A stretch of DNA of 29,282 bases from Cyanobacteria bacterium HKST-UBA02 (GCA_020431945.1 JAGQHH010000280.1:1-29282); one strand, 5' to 3'; shown: positions 14,830 through 23,234, numbered from the stretch's first letter. Program-made: numbers and translations. The notes: generated by a model from the letters alone, not told the origin.

Positions 14830-15396
14830 ATGGACACTACCTCGAATCCGGTTTCGGAGGCTAAGTTCGTACTGGCCTTCGGTCTTGAGCAACAGTCCGC
14901 CAAGGACTTCGCTATCAATCTTGTCGAGTGGTCTTCTCGCAACCCGGGAGTACCGCTTCGCATCGACATCAACAGCCAGGGTGGAAACATCCTCGACGGC
15001 ATCTTTCTCCGGGAAGAGCTCAAGCGTGTAAAGGCTGCTGGTCACAAGCTCACCATCGCTGTCTACGGACGCGCCGCATCCAGTGCTTCCTGGCTCATTC
15101 AGGTTGCTGACCGGCGCATCATCGGCGAGGACTCCTGGCTTCTCGTTCACGAAGTGAGCTCGCGCATGGAAGGGTCGCTCTCGGCTCTTCGTCGTGAGGT
15201 CAAGCGTGTCGAGCAGCTCCAGAACCAGACCATCGCCATGCTCTGCAAGCGTTCAAAGCTGACTCGCGAGCGCATTCTCAGCGAAATCGAAGGAGGCAAC
15301 GATTGGTGGATCGATGCAGCTCTCGCCCTCGAGCTCGGTCTCGTGGACGAAATCGACTGCGACCCCCAGCCGTCGACCGAAACTTCGGCGAGCTGA
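14830..15396 (+). CDS. ClpP-like serine protease
   Basis: A 188-aa protein of the ClpP/crotonase-fold protease family. The catalytic triad can be placed by alignment to ClpP: Ser84 in GRAASSAS, His107 in LLVHE, Asp158 in GGNDWW. The INSQGGNILDG turn matches the INSPGG substrate-strand motif of ClpP, with Gln for Pro. Overall it is divergent from housekeeping ClpP, the N-terminal loops that contact Clp ATPases are not evident, and no clpX lies next to it. It may be a secondary ClpP paralogue or a stand-alone peptidase. GGAAAGG upstream of the ATG supports the start. A strong terminator follows, so it is monocistronic. Confidence 0.85.
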   Translation: MDTTSNPVSEAKFVLAFGLEQQSAKDFAINLVEWSSRNPGVPLRIDINSQGGNILDGIFLREELKRVKAAGHKLTIAVYGRAASSASWLIQVADRRIIGEDSWLLVHEVSSRMEGSLSALRREVKRVEQLQNQTIAMLCKRSKLTRERILSEIEGGNDWWIDAALALELGLVDEIDCDPQPSTETSAS

Positions 15397-15398
15397 TT

Positions 15399-15472
15399 AG
15401 ACTGGTTCCGCCATGGAGTGGGAATGTCCTTCCGGGCAGCCCACTACCATGGCGGAATTTCAGTCTTTTTTT
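15399..15472 (+). terminator. Rho-independent terminator after the ClpP-like gene
   Basis: A long stem: outer AGACTG/CAGTCT, then CCGCCATGG...CCATGGCGG with TGGG/CCCA inside and one bulged A, followed directly by seven T residues (15466-15472). It begins 3 nt after the stop codon. Confidence 0.9.
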
Positions 15473-15561
15473 GTTTGCTTGAGACACTAAAGCATATAGT
15501 AAGTATTGGGCTGAGTAGTTTCACCATTGTCCCGGGCCCGGTCACTGCCTATCCTGTCCTG

Positions 15562-15690
15562 GTGGATATCATTCTCTTCAACTCTTTTCTCAATTTTTCA
15601 GAGCTGTATCAGCAGCTCGCTTTCTGCTTCGTGATCCTCTGTCTGATCGTTTGTCTGGTCTGCTGGCACCAGTCTCGTCACGATTACTGA
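15562..15690 (+). CDS. Possible 42-aa single-TM peptide (doubtful)
   Basis: The region between the terminator and the response-regulator gene has an open frame ending at 15690. Its last part encodes a hydrophobic segment (LAFCFVILCLIVCLVCW) and a short basic tail. A GTG at 15562 could start it, but no SD is seen. The frame stays open upstream into the terminator hairpin. It may be chance. If real it is a small membrane peptide converging on the regulator gene. Confidence 0.2.
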   Translation: MDIILFNSFLNFSELYQQLAFCFVILCLIVCLVCWHQSRHDY

Positions 15691-15692
15691 GC

Positions 15693-16376
15693 TCAAGCGT
15701 CGTCGCGATCTCGTATGGTGTAGCCGAAACCTTTGATAGTGGTGATGATGGACGGCTTGCCCAGGACATCGACTTTTTCTCTCAAGCGTTTGACGCTCTG
15801 TCTGACGGCTTCGGGAGATACTTCTGCTTCCATGGGCCAGAGCCTGTCCATGAGTGTGTCGGCGTCGAAAATATGATTCTTGTTACGGAGTAGGAAAACG
15901 AGAATGTCATATTCCTTCGACCAGAGGCGGATCTCCTTATCGCCCCGCTTGACCGTACGCCCTTCGGTGTCTACCACCAGGTCGTCCAGAAGCAGCTCGG
16001 AGGTCTTGAGCATGGGAGATCGGCGTAGAAGGGCTCTGATGCGGGCGAGGAGCTCCCGGGAGCTGAAGGGCTTGGTCAGGTAATCATCGGCGCCGGAATC
16101 GAGTCCCTGCTCTTTATCGAGGATCGTTGAGTTGCCTGTAAGCATGAGCACCGGAGTTGACCCGCCGGCCTGCCGGAAGCCTGTGCAGACCTGGATACCG
16201 CTCTTGCCGGGCAGGTTTACATCGAGAATGAGAAGCTCATAGACGAAAGTCTTGAGCATTTCTTCTGCATTGGCTCCATCTCTGGCCACATCGATGACAT
16301 GCCCCTCGCTTGTAAGCAGTGTTTGAAGCTCCCGGAGCAGGTTGTCTTCGTCTTCTACGACTAGGATCTTGGCCAT
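15693..16376 (-). CDS. OmpR/PhoB-family response regulator
   Basis: A 227-aa DNA-binding regulator. The receiver domain (residues 1-115) has the acidic pocket VEDED, the phospho-acceptor Asp52 in LLILDVNLPG, LMLTGN, and the conserved Lys in YLTKPFSS. The winged helix (130-225) has LWSKEYDILVFLL and VRQSVKRLREKV, typical of OmpR. The ATG at 16374-16376 (MAKILVVED) fits the family better than an in-frame TTG 24 nt upstream. It lies 37 bp downstream of two sensor-kinase genes on the same strand and is surely their output. Its target genes are unknown; the inverted repeat before the operon is a candidate site. Confidence 0.93.
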   Translation of the reverse strand: MAKILVVEDEDNLLRELQTLLTSEGHVIDVARDGANAEEMLKTFVYELLILDVNLPGKSGIQVCTGFRQAGGSTPVLMLTGNSTILDKEQGLDSGADDYLTKPFSSRELLARIRALLRRSPMLKTSELLLDDLVVDTEGRTVKRGDKEIRLWSKEYDILVFLLRNKNHIFDADTLMDRLWPMEAEVSPEAVRQSVKRLREKVDVLGKPSIITTIKGFGYTIRDRDDA

Positions 16377-16413
16377 TCTTGTTTTGACAACGCTGGGCAA
16401 TAACAGGCTAATT

Positions 16414-18180
16414 CTAGCGCAAGGAGACCGTGGGGAGATTGAGTTGATAGGAAGGCTTACCGGAGGCGCTCCAATAGGTCTTCAGAGAGCCATGCAATCG
16501 GCTTGCTACTTCGCGGCAGAGGGCCAGGGATACTTGATAGCTTATCCTGATAGCGGCTTCCGAGGCCGGCTCGGAGTCCGGTCCCTCCAGTTTGCGAAAC
16601 TCGGAGGGCTCAACCCGGAAGAAAATTATGCCGGCAAGTTCGTCCAGCCCGATCACGATTTCGCAGGGTCGGTCGGGACGAGCCAGGTGAGCGTGTCTGA
16701 CCAGAGCAGCGATTGTTCTGGGCAGGAAGTGTTCGTCGATCATGATACTGATATCGGTACTGGCTTCGAGGCTGAGATGGAACGTGATCTCCTCTTCCTT
16801 CAAATGTTGCCTCAGGTGCTTTTCTAGGCGACCCAGGCTCCAGAGGCTCAGGTCGATCTGGGCTTTCTGCTTCTGGAATCTGATCAGATCGATTAAATCG
16901 TTGATTGTAGCTATGACGTACGATATCGTCCCGTTAACGATGGTCAGATTTTTCTTCTGTTCGGGTAGCAAGTCCTGGCTGGCCATCAGCGTTTCTAGCT
17001 TCAATCTGGCTGTGGTGAGGGGGCTTTTGAGATCATGGCTGACCAGGGCCAGAAGCTCTTCGCGTTTGGCCTCTGCTTCTTTTCGTTTTCTGAGATCGTG
17101 AATGACACAAACAAAGAGCTCATCTTCGTTCGACCACTGCACCGACCACAGAGCTGGAATGGTGCCACCGGCCTTTGTGGTGGTCTCGTTCTCGAATATT
17201 GTTCGTGTACCGGTTCTCCTTGCCCTGTCCAGATGTTCGGCTGTATCTACGTGCCACTCTGGCGCCACAATATCCGAAATGGATTGATCGACCAGTTCTG
17301 TCGGTTTGAAGTCCCAGAGTTGCTCGCTAGAAAGGCTCAATCGCTTGAAACAGTGCTCGCTGTCCAGAGCGCAGATTACGTCTATCGAGTTGTTGAGGAT
17401 TGCCTGATCGCGCTCCTCGAGATCGGCAAGGGCGCTGACCATGGCTCTGAAATTTCTGTCCAGGATTGCTATCTCATCGTCTCCCCTGAGTTCGGGAAGG
17501 AGCGGCTCCTGCCTGGCAAATCTCTCGGTGTTCTCTCTGACTGTGGATAACCTCTCCAGGATCATCTTGCTTATCAACAGGCACAGACCGATGGAGAGCA
17601 GCAGGCTCACTGATAGCGCGGTGAGCAGGAGAGCATTCATTCGATAAAAGAGATCTCGCTCCCGGACTTCTCTTTCTTTCAATAACTCGATCCGTTTGCC
17701 GATCAAATTGTCCACTTTCTCGAGCATGTTGATGAAGAGCTCATGCGCCTCTACTTTTTCCTTCAAGCTTTTAGTCGTTAACACTCTTGGTCCCCAGTGC
17801 ACCATTCCGAGGCGCAGGCGATTTTTGTAGGAGAGCTGCTGGATTTCATAGATGTCTACATTGTCCACGCCTGCTTCTCGAGTTATTGTTTCGAGAGTCG
17901 AGAAAGCTTTGTTCGTGCGAGCGAACTTCACGTTGATGGCGTGCTTGGTGGTTGTTTCTCTGCCTTCCAAGAAACCGGCAGCATTGATGTAGTCGCTCAT
18001 TGCTGCTCCGAAAACGTTTACATAGGCGGTGACCATTTCTCCATTTCGGCGGCGGTCGATTCTGGCTTGATCGATCTCGCCGAGAAGCTTTATTGAAAAT
18101 GAGATGACCGTCAGCTCGAAAAGTAGCGGCAGAGCCAGCATCAGCGCGACTTTGGCGATTAGTGAGCCGGACAGTCTCAT
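16414..18180 (-). CDS. Membrane histidine kinase with intact His box but lost ATP-binding domain
   Basis: 588 aa: TM1 (about 8-30), an extracytoplasmic helical sensor (30-175), TM2 (about 178-205), HAMP, a PAS domain (about 255-365), then the dimerisation/phosphotransfer domain with a normal H box, LVSHDLKSPL (His382). The C-terminal domain keeps the length and some hydrophobic pattern of HATPase_c, but the N box reads AALVRHAH (no Asn), the DxGxG box reads EPSEFRK, and the last Gly box reads SYQVSLAL. It should not bind ATP. ATG 18178-18180 overlaps the stop of the upstream kinase gene (ATGA); an in-frame ATG at 18204 is less likely. It probably receives phosphate in trans from the neighbouring kinase and passes it to the regulator, or acts as a phosphatase. 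Confidence 0.9.
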   Translation of the reverse strand: MRLSGSLIAKVALMLALPLLFELTVISFSIKLLGEIDQARIDRRRNGEMVTAYVNVFGAAMSDYINAAGFLEGRETTTKHAINVKFARTNKAFSTLETITREAGVDNVDIYEIQQLSYKNRLRLGMVHWGPRVLTTKSLKEKVEAHELFINMLEKVDNLIGKRIELLKEREVRERDLFYRMNALLLTALSVSLLLSIGLCLLISKMILERLSTVRENTERFARQEPLLPELRGDDEIAILDRNFRAMVSALADLEERDQAILNNSIDVICALDSEHCFKRLSLSSEQLWDFKPTELVDQSISDIVAPEWHVDTAEHLDRARRTGTRTIFENETTTKAGGTIPALWSVQWSNEDELFVCVIHDLRKRKEAEAKREELLALVSHDLKSPLTTARLKLETLMASQDLLPEQKKNLTIVNGTISYVIATINDLIDLIRFQKQKAQIDLSLWSLGRLEKHLRQHLKEEEITFHLSLEASTDISIMIDEHFLPRTIAALVRHAHLARPDRPCEIVIGLDELAGIIFFRVEPSEFRKLEGPDSEPASEAAIRISYQVSLALCREVASRLHGSLKTYWSASGKPSYQLNLPTVSLR

Positions 18181-19925
18181 GGATTCACCGGCAGGTCGAA
18201 CCATACTGTCGTCCCGCTCTTTCCGTCGCTGATCACTCCCATCGTGCCACCGTGACTCTCGACGATTTTGCGGGCGCCATAGAGACCGAGCCCGGACCCT
18301 TTGCCCTCTGCTGATTCAGAGCTGCCCAGCTGAGAGAACTGGTCGAAGAGCAAATGTTGCATGTTCGGAGCGATGCCGGGACCGAGATCGCTCACCTCGA
18401 ATCGAGCCTGTTCGCCCCGGATCGTCACTGCGATTGTGATCGTTTCCTTTTCCGGGGTTACCTTGATAGCGTTCGAGAGAAGGTTGATGAGGACCCGTTT
18501 GATCTGGGCCGAGTCCAAATCGAGCTCGAGCGTCTCGTCGAGGCTGTTGTTTATCCGGATGGATTTGGCTCCGGCCAGAGCTTCGACCTCGGCGATACTG
18601 CTTCTGAGAATTTCCAGAACAGCTTGCCGCTCTCTGGCGGTGGTCAAGTCGGTCGACTCTCCGGCAATCGCCATGCCGAGCTTGTCCAGGAGCGCTATTG
18701 TGGCGTCGAGACTGGAGGCGAGAGCGGCTGTTTTCTCGTCCTGTTCGTTTCCTGATCCGAAAAAACCTGATCTAGCAAGATTGAGCCTCTGCTTCAATTC
18801 CTCTGTGATCAGGGCGCGAAGGTCTCTCGAGAGGACTTCGGTCTTTCGCTCGAAGTCGACATCATGAATTGTGCAGTATAGAAGACGATCTCGCCCGGAC
18901 CAGCGCACAGACCAGGTGGTATCGAAAATGGTTCCATCTGCCTTTCGGAGCCTTGCCTCGAAAGAGCCAAATGAGGAGCTCTGCCGGATTTCTTCCAGAT
19001 GACTGATGAAGATATCGCTTTCCTCCTCCGGCATGAGGTCCGTGATTCTATTCTTGACCAGGCTGACCGGGTCGAAGCCCAGTACTGTCTCGGCTGCGTT
19101 GTTCACGGACGCCAGCCGATTCTCGAGGTCGATAGTGCAAACTATGTCGCTTGTGTTCTGCTCGATTGCTTTTTCTATCCGGCGTCGGGCTTCCAGTTTT
19201 GCTGCCATATCCTCGAAGGATCGAACCAGGTCTCCTATTTCGTCGTCCGAACGCTGTCTGGGCTCTATGGAGCCCCCTCCCGCCAGTACATAAGACATCC
19301 GGGTGAGTTCTCCGAGCGGTCTGGAGAGCAGTCGGCGAAATGCAATCAGCCCCAGCAACGCCACCAGCAAGCTCATGCCGAGACTGAACCAGAGAAAGTT
19401 TCGAAAAAATCTCCGGATGGCGGCGTCATTTTCTTTCATCTCTTCTCGCCGGGCTCTTAGATCCTTCAAAATGGTTTCGGAGGCAGTGTCGATGTTGCCG
19501 GTGTAATCCTTGAGCTCGAGGTAGACAGCCGGGTCCATCGTTTCTCTGGAAAAATTTCCTAGCAAGCCGATTATCGCCGAAGCGCTATCGCAGATGGAAT
19601 CGATTTCCTGGCCGAACTCTGGATGTACTTCCTTGATGGCATGGAAGCTCTCGATTTCCTCTTCCGAGCTTTTTCGCTCATTATCTGTTTCGGTACTCTT
19701 GGTGTTTCTTCCCGTGAAGCGCGAGTGAACAGCCAGGGAAAGATTGCGAACGGTGGAGGCGAGCACCGGAGACATGGAGGCAATCATAGAGATGGTCGAT
19801 GTCTCGTTGAGGCGCTCGGTCTCTGCCGTGTTGAGCATGAGGGCGCAGGTGGAAAAGAGCGCCAGCTCGAAAGTCAGAGGAATGGCGAGAATCAGTAGGA
19901 GTTTCCTGGTGAGCCGGTGCTTCAT
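18177..19925 (-). CDS. Membrane histidine kinase paralogue with intact ATPase but Glu replacing the phospho-His
   Basis: 582 aa with the same plan as its downstream neighbour: TM1 (about 8-28, LILAIPLTFELALF), helical sensor, TM2 (about 172-195), HAMP, PAS, dimerisation helices and HATPase_c. The ATPase domain is complete: N box INLLSNAIK, DLGPGIA, and GSGLGLYGARKIV. Aligned without gaps from the shared IHD motif, the expected His is Glu375 (LITEELKQRL here, LVSHDLKSPL in the neighbour), and the following conserved Pro is Arg. It should bind and hydrolyse ATP but cannot phosphorylate itself at the usual place. The ATG at 19923-19925 is directly preceded by GGTGGA with no spacing, an odd SD. 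It is the first gene of the kinase-kinase-regulator operon. Confidence 0.9.
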   Translation of the reverse strand: MKHRLTRKLLLILAIPLTFELALFSTCALMLNTAETERLNETSTISMIASMSPVLASTVRNLSLAVHSRFTGRNTKSTETDNERKSSEEEIESFHAIKEVHPEFGQEIDSICDSASAIIGLLGNFSRETMDPAVYLELKDYTGNIDTASETILKDLRARREEMKENDAAIRRFFRNFLWFSLGMSLLVALLGLIAFRRLLSRPLGELTRMSYVLAGGGSIEPRQRSDDEIGDLVRSFEDMAAKLEARRRIEKAIEQNTSDIVCTIDLENRLASVNNAAETVLGFDPVSLVKNRITDLMPEEESDIFISHLEEIRQSSSFGSFEARLRKADGTIFDTTWSVRWSGRDRLLYCTIHDVDFERKTEVLSRDLRALITEELKQRLNLARSGFFGSGNEQDEKTAALASSLDATIALLDKLGMAIAGESTDLTTARERQAVLEILRSSIAEVEALAGAKSIRINNSLDETLELDLDSAQIKRVLINLLSNAIKVTPEKETITIAVTIRGEQARFEVSDLGPGIAPNMQHLLFDQFSQLGSSESAEGKGSGLGLYGARKIVESHGGTMGVISDGKSGTTVWFDLPVNP

Positions 19926-19937
19926 TCCACCGATACG

Positions 19938-19971
19938 ACAATGTGCTTCAGTGAGGGCTGAAGCACATTGT
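19938..19971. repeat. Perfect 14-bp inverted repeat upstream of the two-kinase operon
   Basis: ACAATGTGCTTCAG and CTGAAGCACATTGT are exact complements around a 6-nt loop. The element ends 13 bp upstream of the kinase ATG. No T-run follows on either strand, so it is more likely an operator or an mRNA leader hairpin than a terminator. Confidence 0.85.
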
Positions 19972-20009
19972 ACCCGCTCGGGGGCAAAGCTTTTGTCAAT
20001 GTCCGGTAG

Positions 20010-20549
20010 TTAGAACCAGACAGGCTTGGCGCCGGGCGGAACCTTGATTACGCCCTCTCCGGGCTTGACGTTGCGGGGACGATCCCGGTCGGTGGGCTTT
20101 TCGCCGTCCGGCTTGTTGTGGTCACCGGAGTTATCACAGTCACCATGTCCGACATTGACTGGAAAGTCCGAGGGCTTCTCCGGGGGTTTGCGGAGCAGGT
20201 CATCGGTGTTCGAGGGGCCGTCCGAGGGTTTGTCCGGGGGCCTGCGTATGGGATCGGTGTCCAGACTCTCCACTGTGTTTGCAAGAAGCTTCTGGATGGC
20301 TTTTTCGGCCTCCGAGCCGTTCTGGGCCGTCTTTCCGCCGTCTGTGGCATTGGAGTCATTGATGTTTCCCGAGTCCGGCCGGCAGTCGAGAGTGAGACAG
20401 GGCAGATTGTCGCTGGGGCCGGCGGTGCTCTGTTCTTTGTTGAGACTTTGCAGTTCCTGAAGATGGCCGCTAGAAGAGCCGATTCCGTTAGTATTGGTGA
20501 GCTGGTGGCTCTCGGCGGAGACAGCGCTTTGTTCGAATCGTTCTACCAT
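20010..20549 (-). CDS. Low-complexity Pro/Asp-rich protein, unknown function
   Basis: A 179-aa hydrophilic product with no signal peptide or TM segment. It is rich in Ser, Asn, Gly and Asp, with a repeated PPDKPSD/PPEKPSD motif around residues 105-135 and a C-terminal GVIKVPPGAKPVWF. It is almost certainly disordered, and no family is recognised. The start chosen is the ATG at 20547-20549 with GAGGAA 7 nt upstream; the frame is open 12 codons further. It precedes the two-kinase operon on the same strand by 84 bp, so a functional link is possible but unproven. Confidence 0.6.
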   Translation of the reverse strand: MVERFEQSAVSAESHQLTNTNGIGSSSGHLQELQSLNKEQSTAGPSDNLPCLTLDCRPDSGNINDSNATDGGKTAQNGSEAEKAIQKLLANTVESLDTDPIRRPPDKPSDGPSNTDDLLRKPPEKPSDFPVNVGHGDCDNSGDHNKPDGEKPTDRDRPRNVKPGEGVIKVPPGAKPVWF

Positions 20550-20660
20550 GATAATTTCCTCTGTGGTTGTGAGTAACGGTGTCAAGCAGGGAGGGTGTAG
20601 TCACCGGATATGGGGTCCGGGTCGAAACGTCTTGACGTTCGAAACCGCCTGCCATGGGCA

Positions 20661-20674
20661 CTCTCCATGGAGAG
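20661..20674. repeat. 14-bp perfect palindrome CTCTCCATGGAGAG
   Basis: An uninterrupted palindrome in the divergent region between the disordered-protein gene and the acyltransferase gene. It could be a dimer binding site. No partner copy was seen. Confidence 0.4.
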
Positions 20675-20791
20675 AGAGATGCTTGGAAGCTTTATGGTGG
20701 GGCTTGGCGAGCAATCTATTGTTTTAGCGTGACGTTCCTGTGACGCAGTGGTAAGTTATGCGGATACAGTCACCGGGACCGGAACCCCTTG

Positions 20792-21868
20792 ATGAGCGAA
20801 GCTGGCGATAGGCACAAAAGTCAACTGGACGGGCTTCGTTGTTATGCCGTACTTCTGGTTTTCGTCTTTCATGCTTATCCCTGGGAAGTTTTCTATGTCG
20901 CTCACGGAGTGCCGTATTCTTATCTGGGCCAGCTCGGAGTCGAGATCTTTTTCGCTCTCAGCGGCTTTCTTATTTGCAAGATTCTCGACGGCCATGACAG
21001 CGGCGATCTCAAAAGTGATCTGAAAACCTTCTATATGCGCCGGATTTTGAGGATCATCCCGCTCTATTACACCTTCCTGACTCTCAATCTGATTTTCGGC
21101 AATCTACCTGATCCGGCTGCCTATTATCTGTTTACATTCAATTTCCGATTCTTCCTGGAGCATCGCGGGCCCCATGGCGAATGCTGGAGTCTCTGCGTGG
21201 AAGAGCAGTTCTATCTCCTCTTTCCCCTCCTGCTCCTGGGTACTCCTCCCCGCTGGCGAGTGCGGATGCTGGTTTCGATCCTTTTTCTGGTGAATATCTT
21301 TCAGTTCTGGTTCGACAATAATTTCAAGGACCTGAGCGAGCGGTCGTCCTATCTTCTGCCTTACTGCGCTCATTTCCTCATCGGCGGTGCCCTCGCTGCC
21401 TGTATCGATGCCCGTACGGAGGGCAAGAAGTTTTTCCGTTTCGACAACGAGATCTTGTTTTCGGCGGGGGCATTCTGCCTGATTCCGTGGTTCTTTCTGA
21501 TTGCCCACCGTTTCGACTATGACTATCTCCGCTTTCATTCGTCGATTCTTCTCTTTCGCAGCATGGCGCTTTCCATGATGGTTTTCGGGCTCTGGCGAAC
21601 AAAAAGCAGATGGCTGCTCTGGCCTTTCATCCAGAGACCGGTAGCTTATCTGGGCAGGATCAGCTACGGTTTCTATCTTCTTCACTGCACTTCTCTGGTT
21701 CTCGCCTATTACCTGCTGGACAAGTATTTGCCGGCAGTTCGGGATTGCGGATTCGGCCTGGCTTTTGTTTTCGCCCTGCTCTTCTCCAGCGTCTCCTGGT
21801 TCTTTCTGGAGACGCCATTCAACAACTTGAAGAAACGCTTTCCTTATGATCGAGCCGTCTCAAAGTAA
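20792..21868 (+). CDS. Acyltransferase-3 family membrane enzyme
   Basis: A 358-aa integral membrane protein of the OafA/YrhL type, which transfers O-acyl groups to surface sugars or lipids. The family opening is clear (QLDGLRCYAVLLVFVFHAY, with the conserved His), followed by the FFALSGFLI segment, MRRILRIIPLYY and WSLCVEEQFYLLFP, then about ten TM helices. The ATG at 20792 is preceded by GGAA; a TTG one codon earlier is possible. The last 9 bp overlap the end of the convergent secreted-protein gene. The acceptor cannot be told from sequence. Confidence 0.9.
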   Translation: MSEAGDRHKSQLDGLRCYAVLLVFVFHAYPWEVFYVAHGVPYSYLGQLGVEIFFALSGFLICKILDGHDSGDLKSDLKTFYMRRILRIIPLYYTFLTLNLIFGNLPDPAAYYLFTFNFRFFLEHRGPHGECWSLCVEEQFYLLFPLLLLGTPPRWRVRMLVSILFLVNIFQFWFDNNFKDLSERSSYLLPYCAHFLIGGALAACIDARTEGKKFFRFDNEILFSAGAFCLIPWFFLIAHRFDYDYLRFHSSILLFRSMALSMMVFGLWRTKSRWLLWPFIQRPVAYLGRISYGFYLLHCTSLVLAYYLLDKYLPAVRDCGFGLAFVFALLFSSVSWFFLETPFNNLKKRFPYDRAVSK

Positions 21869-22597
21869 CGGTCTGCGGATTTTCTTCTTTGTCTTGCTGG
21901 CCTGGGAGGTGTTGAAGACATCACTGGCGGAGGTCAACTCTTTCAGGCCCGCAGGGGTGACGAGATCGACGGTAACGGGCAAGTCTGCCCTCGATGTCGT
22001 GATCAAGCCTACATGGAGATAGCCGCCGAGATCGTTATATTTGAACTGCAGAGGAATGCCGCCTTTTTCCGGGAGCCCGTAGAAGCGGCTCAAGATAGAA
22101 ATCGCCTGGGGGGGCGCTTTGACATCGTTGGCGATGCACAGTTGAGCGCTTCTGATGAACTTGGAGTCGGCGAACTCACGCTCGAAATCTTTTTGCTGTT
22201 TGTCGGTGAAAGACTGGGGCGTTAGATAAGTGGTGGCAGGAAGCCCCGCTACAGTAGTGGTTCCTGTTTTCTCCAGCGGAAGGGAGGCCCAGCGCGAGCC
22301 TGTCGTATCGAATTCCGAGGGCGGTAGATAGCCGGTGAACTTTTCCAGAGGCACATTACAGGCAGTACGCGATCTTGTATCGAAGACACTGACTCGCCAG
22401 TCCGGAGCCCGGCTTACTGTCACCAGCCCGGCTGTCTTGTCGTCGATGCGAATCCCGTCCGGACGAATGGATACTTCCTGATCACCAAGCACTCCGCTGG
22501 TCTGACTCAGGCGCAGGCTCTGTTCCGCAGCGGAGACTGCGGAGGCACAGGCTAGACAGAGAGCAAGCAAGGTCAGGATAAAGCAGGAATTTCTCAT
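21860..22597 (-). CDS. Secreted protein, unknown function
   Basis: A 245-aa protein with a signal peptide (about residues 1-23, ending ASAVSA). The mature part looks like a beta-rich periplasmic domain, with short strands such as EVSIRPDGIRID and GYLHVGLITT, two Cys (near 80 and 153) that could pair, and a basic C-terminus KTKKKIRRPLL. No family is recognised. The ATG overlaps the coaE stop (ATGA at 22594-22597), so it is the last gene of a three-gene operon. Its 3' end overlaps the acyltransferase gene tail to tail by 9 bp. Confidence 0.8.
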   Translation of the reverse strand: MRNSCFILTLLALCLACASAVSAAEQSLRLSQTSGVLGDQEVSIRPDGIRIDDKTAGLVTVSRAPDWRVSVFDTRSRTACNVPLEKFTGYLPPSEFDTTGSRWASLPLEKTGTTTVAGLPATTYLTPQSFTDKQQKDFEREFADSKFIRSAQLCIANDVKAPPQAISILSRFYGLPEKGGIPLQFKYNDLGGYLHVGLITTSRADLPVTVDLVTPAGLKELTSASDVFNTSQASKTKKKIRRPLL

Positions 22598-23229
22598 TGT
22601 CTGCGAACTCCGGGTCGGCTCCTCAACTTTTCGATCAGAGCCTCGACTTGTTTTCTCGTATTCTCCTTTGTACCGGAATTGTCGATGATATGCCGGGAGC
22701 GACTGATTTTCTCTGCCTGGGAGAGCTGAGCTGCCAGGCGCCTGTCGGCGTCTTCCGCTGAGAGTCCGTCTCTTTCCACGATTCGTCTCTTGAGGGATTC
22801 CTCGTCGGTAAAAACAGTCCAGATCTCGTCATACTCGGATTCGAGACCGGCTTCGAAAAGCAGAGGCACCAGCACCGCTACCAGGCCGCTGGCTGTGCGG
22901 GCTTCGATTCGTCTGCGGCATTCGAGTATGGTAGCGGGGTGCACGATTCTCTCCAGGTCCCGGCGTGCCTCCGGGTCGGCGAAGACCAGCTGGCCAAGTC
23001 TGGTACGGTCGATGCCGGTTCGGCCATCCTGAAACTTCGTCACATTTTTTCCGAAGCGGTCGGTGATTGCCGCGATCACCGCCTGATCGCCTGCCAGCAG
23101 GTCATGAACGATCTGATCCGTGTCGATCACCGGTACGTCCAGATCGATGAGGATACTGCCCACTGTCGACTTGCCGGATCCGATGGAGCCGGTAATCCCG
23201 ATTATGAATGGTTTTCTGGGGTCAGGCAT
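22594..23229 (-). CDS. coaE: Dephospho-CoA kinase
   Basis: The 211-aa enzyme performs the last step of coenzyme A synthesis, phosphorylating the 3'-OH of dephospho-CoA with ATP in the cytoplasm. The P-loop is GSIGSGKST at about residues 14-22. VIDTDQIVHDLL matches the family's DxDxxxH motif, and VPLLFE is the conserved CoA-binding segment. Length is normal. It lies 5 bp after one secreted-protein gene and overlaps the next by ATGA, so this housekeeping enzyme is embedded in an operon of exported proteins of unknown role. Confidence 0.95.
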   Translation of the reverse strand: MPDPRKPFIIGITGSIGSGKSTVGSILIDLDVPVIDTDQIVHDLLAGDQAVIAAITDRFGKNVTKFQDGRTGIDRTRLGQLVFADPEARRDLERIVHPATILECRRRIEARTASGLVAVLVPLLFEAGLESEYDEIWTVFTDEESLKRRIVERDGLSAEDADRRLAAQLSQAEKISRSRHIIDNSGTKENTRKQVEALIEKLRSRPGVRRQ

Positions 23230-23234
23230 AAGCT

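Noticed and set aside
15693..16376. The possibility that the response regulator is also defective
   Set aside because: The acidic pocket, Asp52, the conserved Thr/Gly (LMLTGN) and Lys are all present; it looks fully functional.
17540..17548. A perfect E. coli-type DnaA box (TGTGGATAA) inside a kinase gene
   Set aside because: A single copy in coding sequence, without companions, and far from the dnaA-dnaN spacer; chance is the simplest explanation.
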